This document shows, piece after piece, positions 25,923 to 33,974 of a stretch of 34,965 nt of DNA. The stretch lies in assembly GCA_016218065.1 (NCBI GenBank), contig JACRFA010000038.1, forward strand, positions 1-34,965, read 5' to 3'. Position numbers and translations under genes: made by a program. Source of the stretch: Ignavibacteriota bacterium (lineage in GTDB: Bacteria; Bacteroidota; Ignavibacteria; UBA10030; UBA6906). How positions within the stretch are numbered: position 1 is the stretch's first letter; each line of letters opens with the position of its first letter. Under the pieces are notes generated by a model. The model searched no databases. It worked only from the letters and a program-made list of their open reading frames with translations, and was not told the DNA's origin.

Positions 25923-26176
25923 CGGTAAACTTCCTTGCGATCAGCGACTTCTATAACATTAACAATTAGCTCCGCATCAAATATTTCATAGATTATTCTA
26001 AAACGACCTTGACGAACTCGGTAGAAATCTGTTTTGCTTCCTTTGAGTTTCACGCATCCTCGTGGGCGCGGATCGGTTGCGAGTGTTTGAATTCTCTTGT
26101 CCACGAACTCAAAATCGCGGTCAGGCAGTTTGTCCAAATCTTTTTGGGCCGATTTGGAGATCTTAACTGTGTACAT
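25919..26176 (-). CDS. RelE/ParE-family toxin
   Basis: An 85-residue type II toxin, probably a ribosome-dependent mRNA endonuclease. Features: YTVKISKSAQKDLDKLPDRD, GCVKLKGSKTDFYRVRQGRFRIIYEI and the terminal VADRKEVYR. The arginine-rich R-V-R-Q-G-R-F-R-I-I-Y strand is the RelE/YoeB hallmark. ATG 26176 overlaps the antitoxin stop (TGATG); GTG 26179 would add one residue. Complete, in contrast to the truncated toxin at 10450. Confidence 0.9.
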   Translation of the reverse strand: MYTVKISKSAQKDLDKLPDRDFEFVDKRIQTLATDPRPRGCVKLKGSKTDFYRVRQGRFRIIYEIFDAELIVNVIEVADRKEVYR

Positions 26177-26445
26177 CACCGGCGGGATTTGGTGTTGGCC
26201 AAGCGTTTCTTGCGATACGTCGAGTATTCGATGGAAGGTTCATTGCGACGACGCTCTGCCGATTGAATGTCACGCAGATCTTCAAACGCATTCAGCAGGC
26301 GTTCGTAGTCTTTGAGGGAGAGAATCACCGCCTGCGGTTTTCCTTTTTCCGTGACATATTTGATTTCTGGCTCTCTGAATTCCATCTTCATAATGATGTT
26401 CTCCGTGGCTGTGTCCAAGAAAGAGATTTTATCGTCCAGAATCAA
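26176..26445 (-). CDS. Phd/YefM-family antitoxin
   Basis: About 89 residues. The core IKYVTEKGKPQAVILSLKDYERLLNAFEDL is the Phd/YefM fold. The C-terminal RRNEPSIEYSTYRKKRLANTKSRR is the disordered toxin-binding tail. The start is uncertain: TTG 26445 gives a full N-terminal strand, while ATG 26391 would remove it. It should neutralise the toxin encoded next and autorepress the operon through a site in 26446-26547, which was not pinpointed. Confidence 0.82.
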   Translation of the reverse strand: MILDDKISFLDTATENIIMKMEFREPEIKYVTEKGKPQAVILSLKDYERLLNAFEDLRDIQSAERRRNEPSIEYSTYRKKRLANTKSRR

Positions 26446-26547
26446 CCGGTGCGTTATCGTTGAGGAATTGATGCGGAGAACATACCAGAAATGCGAATAT
26501 CAGAATTGCATCACCATCATTCAGAACATTTAGCAATCTCCTAGCGA

Positions 26548-27261
26548 ATGATCACCGCACTTCTCATCGGAACAGTGATCGGTCTCGTACTTTCCATTCC
26601 GCCAGGACCGCTCGCTCTTGCATTCATGAAGAAAGCCGTCAGCAGACAATACTCCGACGCAATGCTGGTTGCCACAGGAGCGGCCGTCATGGACGTCTTC
26701 TACAATCTGCTTGCAGCGTTTGCGTCGTCAGCCATTGTCCTGACGCTGAGCGACGTGTTTCTTCAAAACCGTTGGCTGTCGATTGTCTTTCAACTCCTGT
26801 GCATCATTGTTCTCGCGGTGCTTGGAGTCCGGCATGTACGCGACAAGCACAATCCGACCGCCGAGCGTCACTACGTCGAGCGCGAGCGTGCGCAGGAAGA
26901 ACGCGCGAAGCGAATCGGACACGGTTCCCCGTTCTTTCTGGGAACCCTGATTGCGTTCACCAATCTCGCGACGCCAACCTTTCTCCCCTCAATGATTGCC
27001 GTGCTCAGTTATCTGCACGCAGAGAAAGTCTTTCCACACAGCGTCTCATCAAATTTTTCCTACTCCATCGGTTTCGGCATCGGCACAACCATTTGGTTTT
27101 TTCTGGTGTTGCGTTTTGTCATGAAGCATCAGGAGAAGCTCACCCCGGGATTTATTACCGCCGTTTATCGCATCGCCGGCGTCGCGTTCATCATCTTCGC
27201 GCTTCTGCTGGCATATAATGTCATGAGTTCCTACGTCCTCTCAACTCCTCCGCTCGCATGA
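26548..27261 (+). CDS. LysE/RhtB-family exporter-like membrane protein
   Basis: 237 residues with about six membrane segments. N-terminal LIGTVIGLVLSIPPGPLALAFMKKA carries the PPGP motif of LysE-type translocators. A polar cytoplasmic loop (HVRDKHNPTAERHYVERERAQEERAKR) sits in the middle. The family exports amino acids or related small molecules; the substrate here is unknown. It overlaps the next gene by four bases (ATGA), implying a shared function or at least co-expression. Confidence 0.8.
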   Translation: MITALLIGTVIGLVLSIPPGPLALAFMKKAVSRQYSDAMLVATGAAVMDVFYNLLAAFASSAIVLTLSDVFLQNRWLSIVFQLLCIIVLAVLGVRHVRDKHNPTAERHYVERERAQEERAKRIGHGSPFFLGTLIAFTNLATPTFLPSMIAVLSYLHAEKVFPHSVSSNFSYSIGFGIGTTIWFFLVLRFVMKHQEKLTPGFITAVYRIAGVAFIIFALLLAYNVMSSYVLSTPPLA

Positions 27262-27782
27262 GATACGCAGCTCTTGCATTCAGACTTCTGTTCCTCAGCA
27301 TCGCGTGTTATCTGCTTTGGTTTCTCGCCTTCGAATACTCTCCGGCTGATCCGCTCGGATTCCAACCGCCGTTTTTTCTCTGGATCATCGACACGATCAA
27401 CCTGTTCATTCACGAGGCGGGACATTTGTTCTTCCGCCTGTTCGGGCAGACGCTGTATTTTCTCGGCGGCTCGCTCACGCAGTGTCTGATTCCGCTCGTG
27501 CTTGCGATCGTTACGTGGCGCGAAAAGCCGCATCAAGCGGCGTATCCTCTCTTTTGGTGCGGAGAGAATCTTGTGAACGTCAGCGTCTATGTTGCCGATG
27601 CGCCGTACAAAAATCTGAAGCTGATCAAAGAAGGATTGATTCACGACTGGCATTGGCTTCTCTCCGAACATCTCGACTGGGCGGAGCCGCTGGCGCTCGC
27701 GCTTCGCGGGCTTGGTCTGATCGTCTGCCTCATCTCAGTCGGAGCCATGGGATACTACGCGTTCATCCGTTTTCGGGAATAA
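27258..27782 (+). CDS. Integral membrane protein with HEAGH motif
   Basis: A 174-residue protein with about four hydrophobic segments (8-26, 42-66, 68-88, 148-168). H52-E53-A54-G55-H56 lies in a membrane-embedded helix (INLFIHEAGHLFFRLFG), the pattern of intramembrane zinc proteases and related families. A later cluster HDWHWLLSEH (about 127-137) could supply further ligands. I do not recognise the family; protease activity is not shown. It is translationally coupled to the LysE-like gene. Confidence 0.75.
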   Translation: MRYAALAFRLLFLSIACYLLWFLAFEYSPADPLGFQPPFFLWIIDTINLFIHEAGHLFFRLFGQTLYFLGGSLTQCLIPLVLAIVTWREKPHQAAYPLFWCGENLVNVSVYVADAPYKNLKLIKEGLIHDWHWLLSEHLDWAEPLALALRGLGLIVCLISVGAMGYYAFIRFRE

Positions 27783-27825
27783 CCTGAATTCCGATTTGTC
27801 AGACCGAAGTGGTTTGTGCAAGTTG

Positions 27826-27923
27826 TTTTTGGGCTGCCGACGGGTGTCCCTCGTCAAAACTGAACTGCATGGCGCGTAGCGGAGCCTTCTTCGTCGGTGC
27901 AAAGGCGGTCGCCCGGCAGTTTT
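27826..27923 (-). repeat. Dispersed palindromic repeat, copy 2 (inverted)
   Basis: The complement strand reads CTGCCGGGCGACCGCCTTTG, then GGCTCCGCTACGCGCCATG, GACGAGGGACACCCGTCGG and CAGCCCAAAAA. It aligns with 23036-23165 except for the internal palindrome of copy 1. It lies between the HEAGH-protein gene and the capA-like gene. Confidence 0.65.
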
Positions 27924-27965
27924 GTGCAAATAGAGTTTAGAGTTCGGGGCTGGTCGTGAATCTGC

Positions 27966-28035
27966 TGAGCGATTCGGCACGTCGCTCAACAGCACTCTGC
28001 CGACCAGGAGGATGACCATGCAGTATGCCGTTTGA
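27966..28035 (+). promoter_or_regulatory. Hairpin plus mini-ORF leader upstream of the capA-like gene
   Basis: A hairpin TGAGCGA/TCGCTCA (27966-27972, 27982-27988) is followed by an excellent AGGAGG (28006-28011) and ATG at 28018, which opens only MQYAV before TGA (28033-28035). The true capA-like frame begins after it. It may be a leader, or the sign of a frameshifted 5' end. Confidence 0.35.
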
Positions 28036-28058
28036 CTTTCGTCCGGCGCTTCCGTAAG

Positions 28059-29207
28059 ATGAGCACAACTTTTTCCCGCCGATCAACATCATACACAAGA
28101 AGAACCGATGAACTCAGACTTCACACTCTACACAGAAAACACATTTACGCGTTCCGCCAAGTGACCTCGACTCATTCACGTCATTCATTGATATTGCCCC
28201 GATGCATTCTCTCATGCATCATTGTTCTGCTCTCCGCGGCGGAAGCAAACGCGCAGACATCCGATTCGACGAACGTCGTACGCCTGATCGCCGTTGGCGA
28301 CGTGAATCTCGGCCGCTTCGTCGGCCAACAGATTCTGAAGGGCGATACGACATACCCGTTCGTGTTTGTCGCCGATACGTTCAAGCAGTACGACATCGTC
28401 TTCGCCAATCTCGAATCGACGCTCTCCGATCAAAAGGGAGAGACGCAGCATCCGCGCAACAATCTGATCTTCACAGGCCCGCCGACCGGCGCCCGGTCGT
28501 TGGCGCACGGCGGCGTGACTGTTGTTTCGACGGCGAACAATCACGCAATCGACTACGGCGTCAAATCGCAGCGCGAAACGATTCGCTATCTGAGTGAGTC
28601 GGGAATTGCATTTGCCGGAACAGCGCTCAACCCCGATGATCTCGCAAAGCCCGTCATCATCTCTCGCAACGGAATCGATATTGCTTTCTTCGCATGCACC
28701 GCTATCATGAACCGGACGGGCAACGAATGGAAGCAGTATGTGTGCTTTGCCGACACCGCGTTGCTGCTTCCGAAGATCCGGGTGTACCGCGATTCGGTGG
28801 ACTTCATCGTTGTCAGCTATCATGGCGGCGACGAGTATTCCGAACGACAGAACGCGAGGACTGAAGCATTCGCCCACGCGATCGTCAACGGCGGCGCTGA
28901 TCTGTTTCTCGGACATCACCCGCATGTGCCGCACGGCATTGAGAGCATCAATGGCAAGTACATCGTGTACTCACTCGGCAATTTCGTTTTTCGCCAGCCG
29001 CAGCATTACTGGACGCAGCGCAGCTTCGCGTTCGTCGCTGAAATCAGAAAGCAACGCGGCGCAACGCGCCTCGACTCGTTCCGATGCCTTCCCGTGATGA
29101 CCGGCTTTCAACCCGCGTTCGCGACCGATTCGCTCGAGGCAAAAGGTATTCTCGAACATGTCGCACAACTCTCTGATCCCTCGGTCGCGCTCGACATTCT
29201 TCGGTGA
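28059..29207 (+). CDS. CapA-family metallophosphatase-like protein, exported
   Basis: About 382 residues from ATG 28059. A TTG near 28186 would instead give a tidy signal peptide (LILPRCILSCIIVLLSAAEANAQ), and I cannot decide between them. The CapA/PgsA calcineurin-like fold follows: AVGDVNLGR, FANLESTLSD, VSTANNHAIDYG, FVVSYHGGDEY-type strand, GHHPHVPHGIE and YSLGNFVF. CapA proteins belong to poly-gamma-glutamate systems, but no capB or capC is present, so this is an orphan. Predicted periplasmic or surface-anchored. Confidence 0.85.
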   Translation: MSTTFSRRSTSYTRRTDELRLHTLHRKHIYAFRQVTSTHSRHSLILPRCILSCIIVLLSAAEANAQTSDSTNVVRLIAVGDVNLGRFVGQQILKGDTTYPFVFVADTFKQYDIVFANLESTLSDQKGETQHPRNNLIFTGPPTGARSLAHGGVTVVSTANNHAIDYGVKSQRETIRYLSESGIAFAGTALNPDDLAKPVIISRNGIDIAFFACTAIMNRTGNEWKQYVCFADTALLLPKIRVYRDSVDFIVVSYHGGDEYSERQNARTEAFAHAIVNGGADLFLGHHPHVPHGIESINGKYIVYSLGNFVFRQPQHYWTQRSFAFVAEIRKQRGATRLDSFRCLPVMTGFQPAFATDSLEAKGILEHVAQLSDPSVALDILR

Positions 29208-29274
29208 CCGCCTTCCCGCCAAGAAATCGAGGGTTTTCCTAAGAAAAGCGCCGCAATTTTGATTCTGAATTGTA

Positions 29275-29302
29275 TTGGCATTTCGTCCCCTTCATTTATA
29301 CT
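29275..29302 (+). promoter_or_regulatory. Sigma-70-like promoter for the C39-like peptidase gene
   Basis: TTGGCA (29275-29280), 16-base spacer, TATACT (29297-29302). Transcription would start near 29309, leaving a leader of about 70 bases before ATG 29381. The match is by eye. Bacteroidota often use a different -33/-7 consensus, so this is tentative. Confidence 0.4.
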
Positions 29303-29380
29303 TTGCTGCCCCGCAAATTCCGCGGCGGTGGACCGGGAGATGAGTAACAAGCTTTTTGATGAAAGAGAGATGTATAAAGT

Positions 29381-30244
29381 ATGGGGTTGAATCCTCAACC
29401 AAATAAATGGCAATGCGGTCCGTTCGCGCTCAAGCACGGACTCATCATGTTGGGCAAGTTTGTCAACGAGAAGAGTCTGACAAAAAAGGCGGGAACGACT
29501 TCCTGGGCAGGAACCGATGAAGTGATGATAGCTCGCGCCGCCCGCGCGCATGAGTGCAACGTTGAGCTGGTACGAGAAACAAGTCCGCTGCATGCACGAC
29601 GCGAGTTGCTGTACACACTCAAGCAGGGAAGTCCTGCGCTCCTCTGCGTCGATGGATGGGAACATTGGATCACAGTCGTCGGCGCGGAGAAAGGATACTT
29701 CATCTATCTCGACAGCAGCAAAGCGCCGATCGTGTGCATCGCAACATGGAAACAGCTGAAGAAGCGATGGCTCTATCAGGAGTTTGATGAAGCTGATCCG
29801 TCAAAGAAGCTGACGATGTACGATCTGCATCCGATCGTTCCGCGATTTCGCGTCAGGACGAAGGCGCGATTCTCCCTGGAGCGTGCTCGCTTCTTGCGGC
29901 GGCATGAGAACCACATCTTCGCGATGCATTGGGATGAATACTTCGAAGACCTGATGAAGATTTGCGCGCCGCGTACGCCGTTGAGCACACAAATTTTTCC
30001 GATGGGCGAGCTGCTGCGACGTCATGGCGAGATGATCAAGTCACAGGTAGCATACTGGCACGGAGCGGTGAAGCGCGAGCAGGTGGGAAAAATTTTGAGA
30101 AACATGAAATTCGTCGCCGACACGTACGACCTTGTCGTGCGCAAGGGAGATGAGAAACATGCCATCGCCGCACTTACCGCAAACCTCGCGCTCTGGGCAG
30201 CAAGCAAGTACGGCGTCGACGACGTCTATGGCAGCAACAAGTAG
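29381..30244 (+). CDS. C39-like papain-fold cysteine peptidase
   Basis: 287 residues without a signal peptide. The N-terminal half is peptidase C39-like: C12 in WQCGPFALKHGLIMLG, H95 in GWEHWITVVG and D111 in FIYLDSS form the expected triad, with GTTSWAGTDEVMIARAARAHE between. The C-terminal half (about 150-285) is helical and charged and is not recognised (RARFLRRHENHIFAMHWDEYFEDLM). No ABC transporter or double-glycine leader peptide gene is nearby, so a bacteriocin-export role is unlikely. It converges on the next gene with four bases between stops. Confidence 0.72.
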   Translation: MGLNPQPNKWQCGPFALKHGLIMLGKFVNEKSLTKKAGTTSWAGTDEVMIARAARAHECNVELVRETSPLHARRELLYTLKQGSPALLCVDGWEHWITVVGAEKGYFIYLDSSKAPIVCIATWKQLKKRWLYQEFDEADPSKKLTMYDLHPIVPRFRVRTKARFSLERARFLRRHENHIFAMHWDEYFEDLMKICAPRTPLSTQIFPMGELLRRHGEMIKSQVAYWHGAVKREQVGKILRNMKFVADTYDLVVRKGDEKHAIAALTANLALWAASKYGVDDVYGSNK

Positions 30245-30248
30245 TTCC

Positions 30249-30854
30249 CTACTTCTCTTCCAACTTCTCCGTCATCTCCTCCACAAGCTTCTCAACGGCT
30301 TCGCGCATCGCTTGCGCGTTCGGCGAGTTGTCCGCGTTGTTATCGGTGTTCAGGCTTCCCCACTCCGTTGAGACATCTGCGCCGACAGAGGCGTCTGTCT
30401 TGCTCCCTTCCGTTCTAAAGCTGTCGATCAGCTTTCCGTCCTTCACCGAAATCAAATCGCCTTGCAGTGTGATCTTCGCTGACACGGTGCGCAGCGATGA
30501 GCCAATCGATTGCCCGAACACACTGATGCCCCCAACGCCCGACGAGCTGCTGCTGGCATCGGCTTCAAGAATAGTTCCGATGACGACATAATCGACCTTG
30601 TTCTTCTTTCCCAACTCGATTGCAGCGTCAACATCGATCGTCGTCGCCTCGTCATCCTTGGGCTTCACCTGAATGAACTTCGGCGTGATCTTCTTGTTCT
30701 TCAAAAATTCCGACCGGATAAACTTCGCAACATTTTCTCCGAACTGCGCGCCAACGCCCGACGCATCTTCAAAAGGCAGAACGCCGATCTTCTGGGCGTG
30801 CAGCGTCGCGGCGAAAAGAACTGTTACGACAAGCGTGAGCAGACTGCGTTTCAT
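30249..30854 (-). CDS. CsgG/TolB-N-like exported protein
   Basis: 201 residues with a signal peptide (MKRSLLTLVVTVLFAATLHAQ). The body has the CsgG/FlgO-type nucleotide-binding-like fold: KIGVLPFEDASGVGAQFGENVAKFI, DVDAAIELGKKNKVDYVVIGTI, then an amphipathic strand region (RTVSAKITLQGDLISVKDGKLI) and a C-terminal helix (AMREAVEKLVEEMTEKLEEK). There is no lipobox, so it is probably periplasmic. GAGGGGA lies just upstream. It follows the gene at 30870 by 15 bases and is likely co-transcribed with it. Confidence 0.72.
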   Translation of the reverse strand: MKRSLLTLVVTVLFAATLHAQKIGVLPFEDASGVGAQFGENVAKFIRSEFLKNKKITPKFIQVKPKDDEATTIDVDAAIELGKKNKVDYVVIGTILEADASSSSSGVGGISVFGQSIGSSLRTVSAKITLQGDLISVKDGKLIDSFRTEGSKTDASVGADVSTEWGSLNTDNNADNSPNAQAMREAVEKLVEEMTEKLEEK

Positions 30855-30869
30855 ATTCCCCTCAGAAAT

Positions 30870-31691
30870 TTATTTGAGTTCCGTTAGCCATTGCTGTGCC
30901 GCGGCCCGTCCCGCCATCACCGTCTCCCGGCCGGCACGAAAACACATTTTCCAATTGTTCGATTTCGTTTCGTAATCCGGATTCACAAACTCCATCTTCC
31001 CCTCTTTGTTGCGCACGAGCTTTGCGGCGTAGTCAACATCCTTCGAGACTTCAAGAAACGTTGTGAGCCATTTCTTGATCATGGGTTTCGGATCGGTGGG
31101 ATATTGCTGTTCCCACTCCGCCAGCTTTTCCTGGTGCGTTTGCTTCTCCGCATCGAACGCCTGCTTCGAGTAATCGTCCATCTGATTGCTGAACATTGGA
31201 TTGTTCGGATCGTCGGCCTCTTTCAGCTGCTGCTTTTGCATCTCGATTGCCGAGCGCATCGACTCACGTTGCTCGGCCGGCAGCGACTTCAATGTCTTCT
31301 CCAACTCGGTGATGTTCTTCTGCAAATCTTGTTTGAACTCGGCTCTCATTTGCGCGGCCGATTTGGGCGGATCGGGAGGCTCAGGCTTCCGATCTTCCCG
31401 GTACTTCAGGTATTGCTTCTTGAAGTCTTCCGTCCGGACATAGTCCTTCGCGAACGCGACGACTTCGCGCACTGCCGTGACACGATCCCCCGCCGCGATC
31501 TTCTTCAATTTCACCGCATCGGGATACGAAAGGTATCCGCCGCTGATACTTGTCCACACAGATTGCCGCGCGATCTCGGCCGGAATGCCCACCTTTTCCA
31601 GCGAACGTATGGTGCGCACTTCCAGGACTTTGAACGCACAGATCGCAACAAACAGCATGGCAAAGAACGCGACGACAAGCGTCTTCCTCAT
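30870..31691 (-). CDS. Exported/membrane-anchored helical protein, unknown
   Basis: 273 residues. The N-terminal hydrophobic segment (LVVAFFAMLFVAICAF) acts as signal or anchor. The remainder is helical and charged, with a Pro-rich linker (KPEPPDPPKSAAQMR, about 103-117) and a coiled-coil-like stretch (KQDLQKNITELEKTLKSLPAEQRESM). The C-terminal third contains TTFLEVSKDVDYAAKLV and ends AAAQQWLTELK. I do not recognise a family. Operon with the CsgG-like gene downstream suggests a shared envelope function. Confidence 0.65.
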   Translation of the reverse strand: MRKTLVVAFFAMLFVAICAFKVLEVRTIRSLEKVGIPAEIARQSVWTSISGGYLSYPDAVKLKKIAAGDRVTAVREVVAFAKDYVRTEDFKKQYLKYREDRKPEPPDPPKSAAQMRAEFKQDLQKNITELEKTLKSLPAEQRESMRSAIEMQKQQLKEADDPNNPMFSNQMDDYSKQAFDAEKQTHQEKLAEWEQQYPTDPKPMIKKWLTTFLEVSKDVDYAAKLVRNKEGKMEFVNPDYETKSNNWKMCFRAGRETVMAGRAAAQQWLTELK

Positions 31692-31917
31692 GATAGCCTC
31701 CCAATGGGTTTGAGTCGTGATGGATTCTCTCTCAAGTTACCATTTGTTCATGGTACTTTCAATATCAGCGGCATAGAGTTGCAGGGCTTTCAATCTCGCT
31801 CTTGGCCCTTCGGGTTTTGCGAGAGATTCTGTTTCGGGAATCAGATTGATAATCATCCTTGACCTCTGTATTTTGGTGTGGAATCGAGTTAGTACATCAA
31901 TCATCATCAAAGAAAAA

Positions 31918-32589
31918 ATGTCCCAACCGCGGCGCGTATCACTTCAAAGAGTATCTCTTCGGATCATCAGTTTTCTCACATGCTCAGCTCTTTTGTTTTC
32001 GTGTAACAGCAAAGAAAGACAGATCATTGACGATAACGTTGCGCATCGAGCGGAGGCGGACGATTACTTCCGTAATAGTCCCGACTCGCCGTTCAAACGC
32101 GATACGGCTATTGCCTATCATGGCGTCAACTGGTTTCCGATCGATCCGCGCTATTGTGGAGAGTCGGTGCTGCATCGGTATGCGAACCCGGAAACCGTGA
32201 GCGTCTTCGGAACGAAAGGCGAAGAACGCAAGAATCTCCGCTACGGGTATTTCGAGTTCAAGATTCCGGGAGAGGGAGGCGACAGGAAGACTCTGCGCAT
32301 CAATGTGTACAAGTTCACGCCTCACGACAAGAAGCGTTACGAGCTGTACAGAAACAATCTGAGTCTCTGGTTCACCGACCTCACAACCGGAAAAGAAACG
32401 TATAACGTCGGACGCTATATCGAAATGGGAGAAGAGAATCCTGATCCGAATTTTGTGTATACTATCGACCTCAATAAGGCATTCAATCCCTATTGCGCGT
32501 ACAACGACAAGTACTCCTGTGCGATTCCGCGCAAGGAAGATCGTCTCGACATCGCTTTACGCGTTGGCGAGATGAAGTATCACGAGTAG
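31918..32589 (+). CDS. DUF1684 lipoprotein
   Basis: 223 residues. The N-terminus has a hydrophobic stretch ending in a good lipobox (LLFSC at about 30-34). The body fits DUF1684: FGTKGEERKNLRYGYFEFKI, GGDRKTLRINVYKF, and the signature AFNPYCAYNDKYSCAIPRKEDRL near the C-terminus, followed by LRVGEMKYHE. Function of the family is unknown. ATG 31918 is chosen because it gives a normal lipoprotein signal; an upstream frame would add an improbable extra helix. Confidence 0.82.
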   Translation: MSQPRRVSLQRVSLRIISFLTCSALLFSCNSKERQIIDDNVAHRAEADDYFRNSPDSPFKRDTAIAYHGVNWFPIDPRYCGESVLHRYANPETVSVFGTKGEERKNLRYGYFEFKIPGEGGDRKTLRINVYKFTPHDKKRYELYRNNLSLWFTDLTTGKETYNVGRYIEMGEENPDPNFVYTIDLNKAFNPYCAYNDKYSCAIPRKEDRLDIALRVGEMKYHE

Positions 32590-32664
32590 TTCACCTGCGG
32601 GCTTTCGGACGACTGAATACGAACCTCAAATTGACGACCAAAAATCCTACACACATTTTCCTCC

Positions 32665-33897
32665 ATGAATCAGCATCGACTGTATCGAACCATCGAAAAT
32701 CTGAGTGAGCAGAAGTTCCGTACCGACGAGCAACTGCTGAACAGCGTACTCGAACGGATTATTCACAACGAAGAAATCCCGATCAAGGGGGGACGCATCT
32801 GGAAACTCGAGCCAACGCAAGGCACGTTCCGCCTCATGACGCAGTACGGTGAGATTGAGCCGATCAAGAAGAATTTCCGTCTTCGCATCCTCAGCTATCC
32901 GATGTTTCTTCAGTTGGGAAAGAAGCAGACGATCGTCGCAACCGAGACGAACAAGTATCTTCGTCAGCGCGGCATCAAGCAATACTCGGCAACCGGAATC
33001 GGCGAGAAGGTTCCGTGGAAGGGCTATATGCTCTATCCGTATGTGATCGCGTTCAATGCCGAGTACATGAAGCAGGATGAAGCGTACGCGCTCAACATCA
33101 TCAGCAACGTGCTGACCTCGGCGCTGAAGAACAAGCGCATCGAGTCCAAAGCGGCGGCGCTGGAGAAGGACCTGGACAAGGCGCGAGAAATTCAGCGCAG
33201 CATTCTGCCTGAACATGAAATGCGCTTTCATCAGTACGAACTGTACGGCGTGTCGCTGCCCGAACGAGTGGTGGGAGGCGATTTCTTCGACTACATGCAG
33301 GCATCGGGCGACAAGGACCGGCTCGGCGTCGTGATCGGCGATGCTGCGAGCAAGGGACTTTCCGCCGCCGCGCAGGCGATGTATGTTTCCGGCGCGTTGC
33401 GGATGGGCGTGGAATATCAAACGAAGATGGACACGTTCATCGGCAACATCAACCGGCTGGTCAGCAGAACCTTTTCCGCCGAGCATTTTCTGTCGATGGT
33501 CTATGCGGAGTTTACGCCGAGCGACAAGGGCCTGATCTTTTACGTCAACGCTGGACACAGCACCCCCATTCTTCTCCACGACAAAACGGATGAAGTGGAA
33601 ATGCTTCCTGCAACCGGACAGATTCTCGGCCCCTTCCCCAGCGAACGTTACAAAGCAGATTTCACATTCATGAAGAAGGGCGACGTCCTCCTCCTCTACA
33701 CTGATGGCATTACTGATGCGACGAATGAAACCGGCGAGATGTTCGGTGAGCAGCGGCTTGTCAATATCGTAAAAGCAAACCGCTCGCGATCGTCAAAAGA
33801 ACTTTGTCAGCTGATTCTTGAGCAGGTGCAGATGCACAATCGAATGGTTGAGTATTCTGACGACAAAACCGTTCTGGCCATCAAGCGAGTGAAGTAG
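32665..33897 (+). CDS. PP2C/SpoIIE-type serine/threonine phosphatase with N-terminal sensor region
   Basis: 410 residues, cytoplasmic. The N-terminal GAF-like region (about 20-160) leads through a coiled segment (KAAALEKDLDKAREIQRSILP) to the PPM phosphatase domain (about 190-410). Metal-binding aspartates: D206 (VGGDFFDY), D226 (VIGDAASKG), D347 (LLYTDGITDA) and D399/D400 (YSDDKT). It belongs to the RsbU/SpoIIE group that dephosphorylates anti-sigma-factor antagonists. No RsbV/RsbW partner is adjacent, so the target is unknown. No clear ribosome binding site precedes the ATG. Confidence 0.9.
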   Translation: MNQHRLYRTIENLSEQKFRTDEQLLNSVLERIIHNEEIPIKGGRIWKLEPTQGTFRLMTQYGEIEPIKKNFRLRILSYPMFLQLGKKQTIVATETNKYLRQRGIKQYSATGIGEKVPWKGYMLYPYVIAFNAEYMKQDEAYALNIISNVLTSALKNKRIESKAAALEKDLDKAREIQRSILPEHEMRFHQYELYGVSLPERVVGGDFFDYMQASGDKDRLGVVIGDAASKGLSAAAQAMYVSGALRMGVEYQTKMDTFIGNINRLVSRTFSAEHFLSMVYAEFTPSDKGLIFYVNAGHSTPILLHDKTDEVEMLPATGQILGPFPSERYKADFTFMKKGDVLLLYTDGITDATNETGEMFGEQRLVNIVKANRSRSSKELCQLILEQVQMHNRMVEYSDDKTVLAIKRVK

Positions 33898-33914
33898 AGG
33901 AGAGTTGGAATCGA

Positions 33915-33953
33915 AGAGCCGCAATCCATGGGACTGCGGCTCTCTTCTTTTTG
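33915..33953 (+). terminator. Rho-independent terminator after the phosphatase gene
   Basis: Stem AGAGCCGCA (33915-33923) / TGCGGCTCT (33935-33943), 11-base loop, followed by CTTCTTTTTG. It lies 18 bases after the stop and also faces the end of the converging gene. Confidence 0.85.
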
Positions 33954-33974
33954 ACGGCGAGCAGAACGCTGCGC

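Noticed and set aside
30891-31862. 323-codon plus-strand frame opposite the gene at 30870-31691
   Set aside because: Leu/Arg/His-rich low-complexity translation; the minus-strand protein has a signal peptide and a good ribosome binding site upstream of its operon partner.
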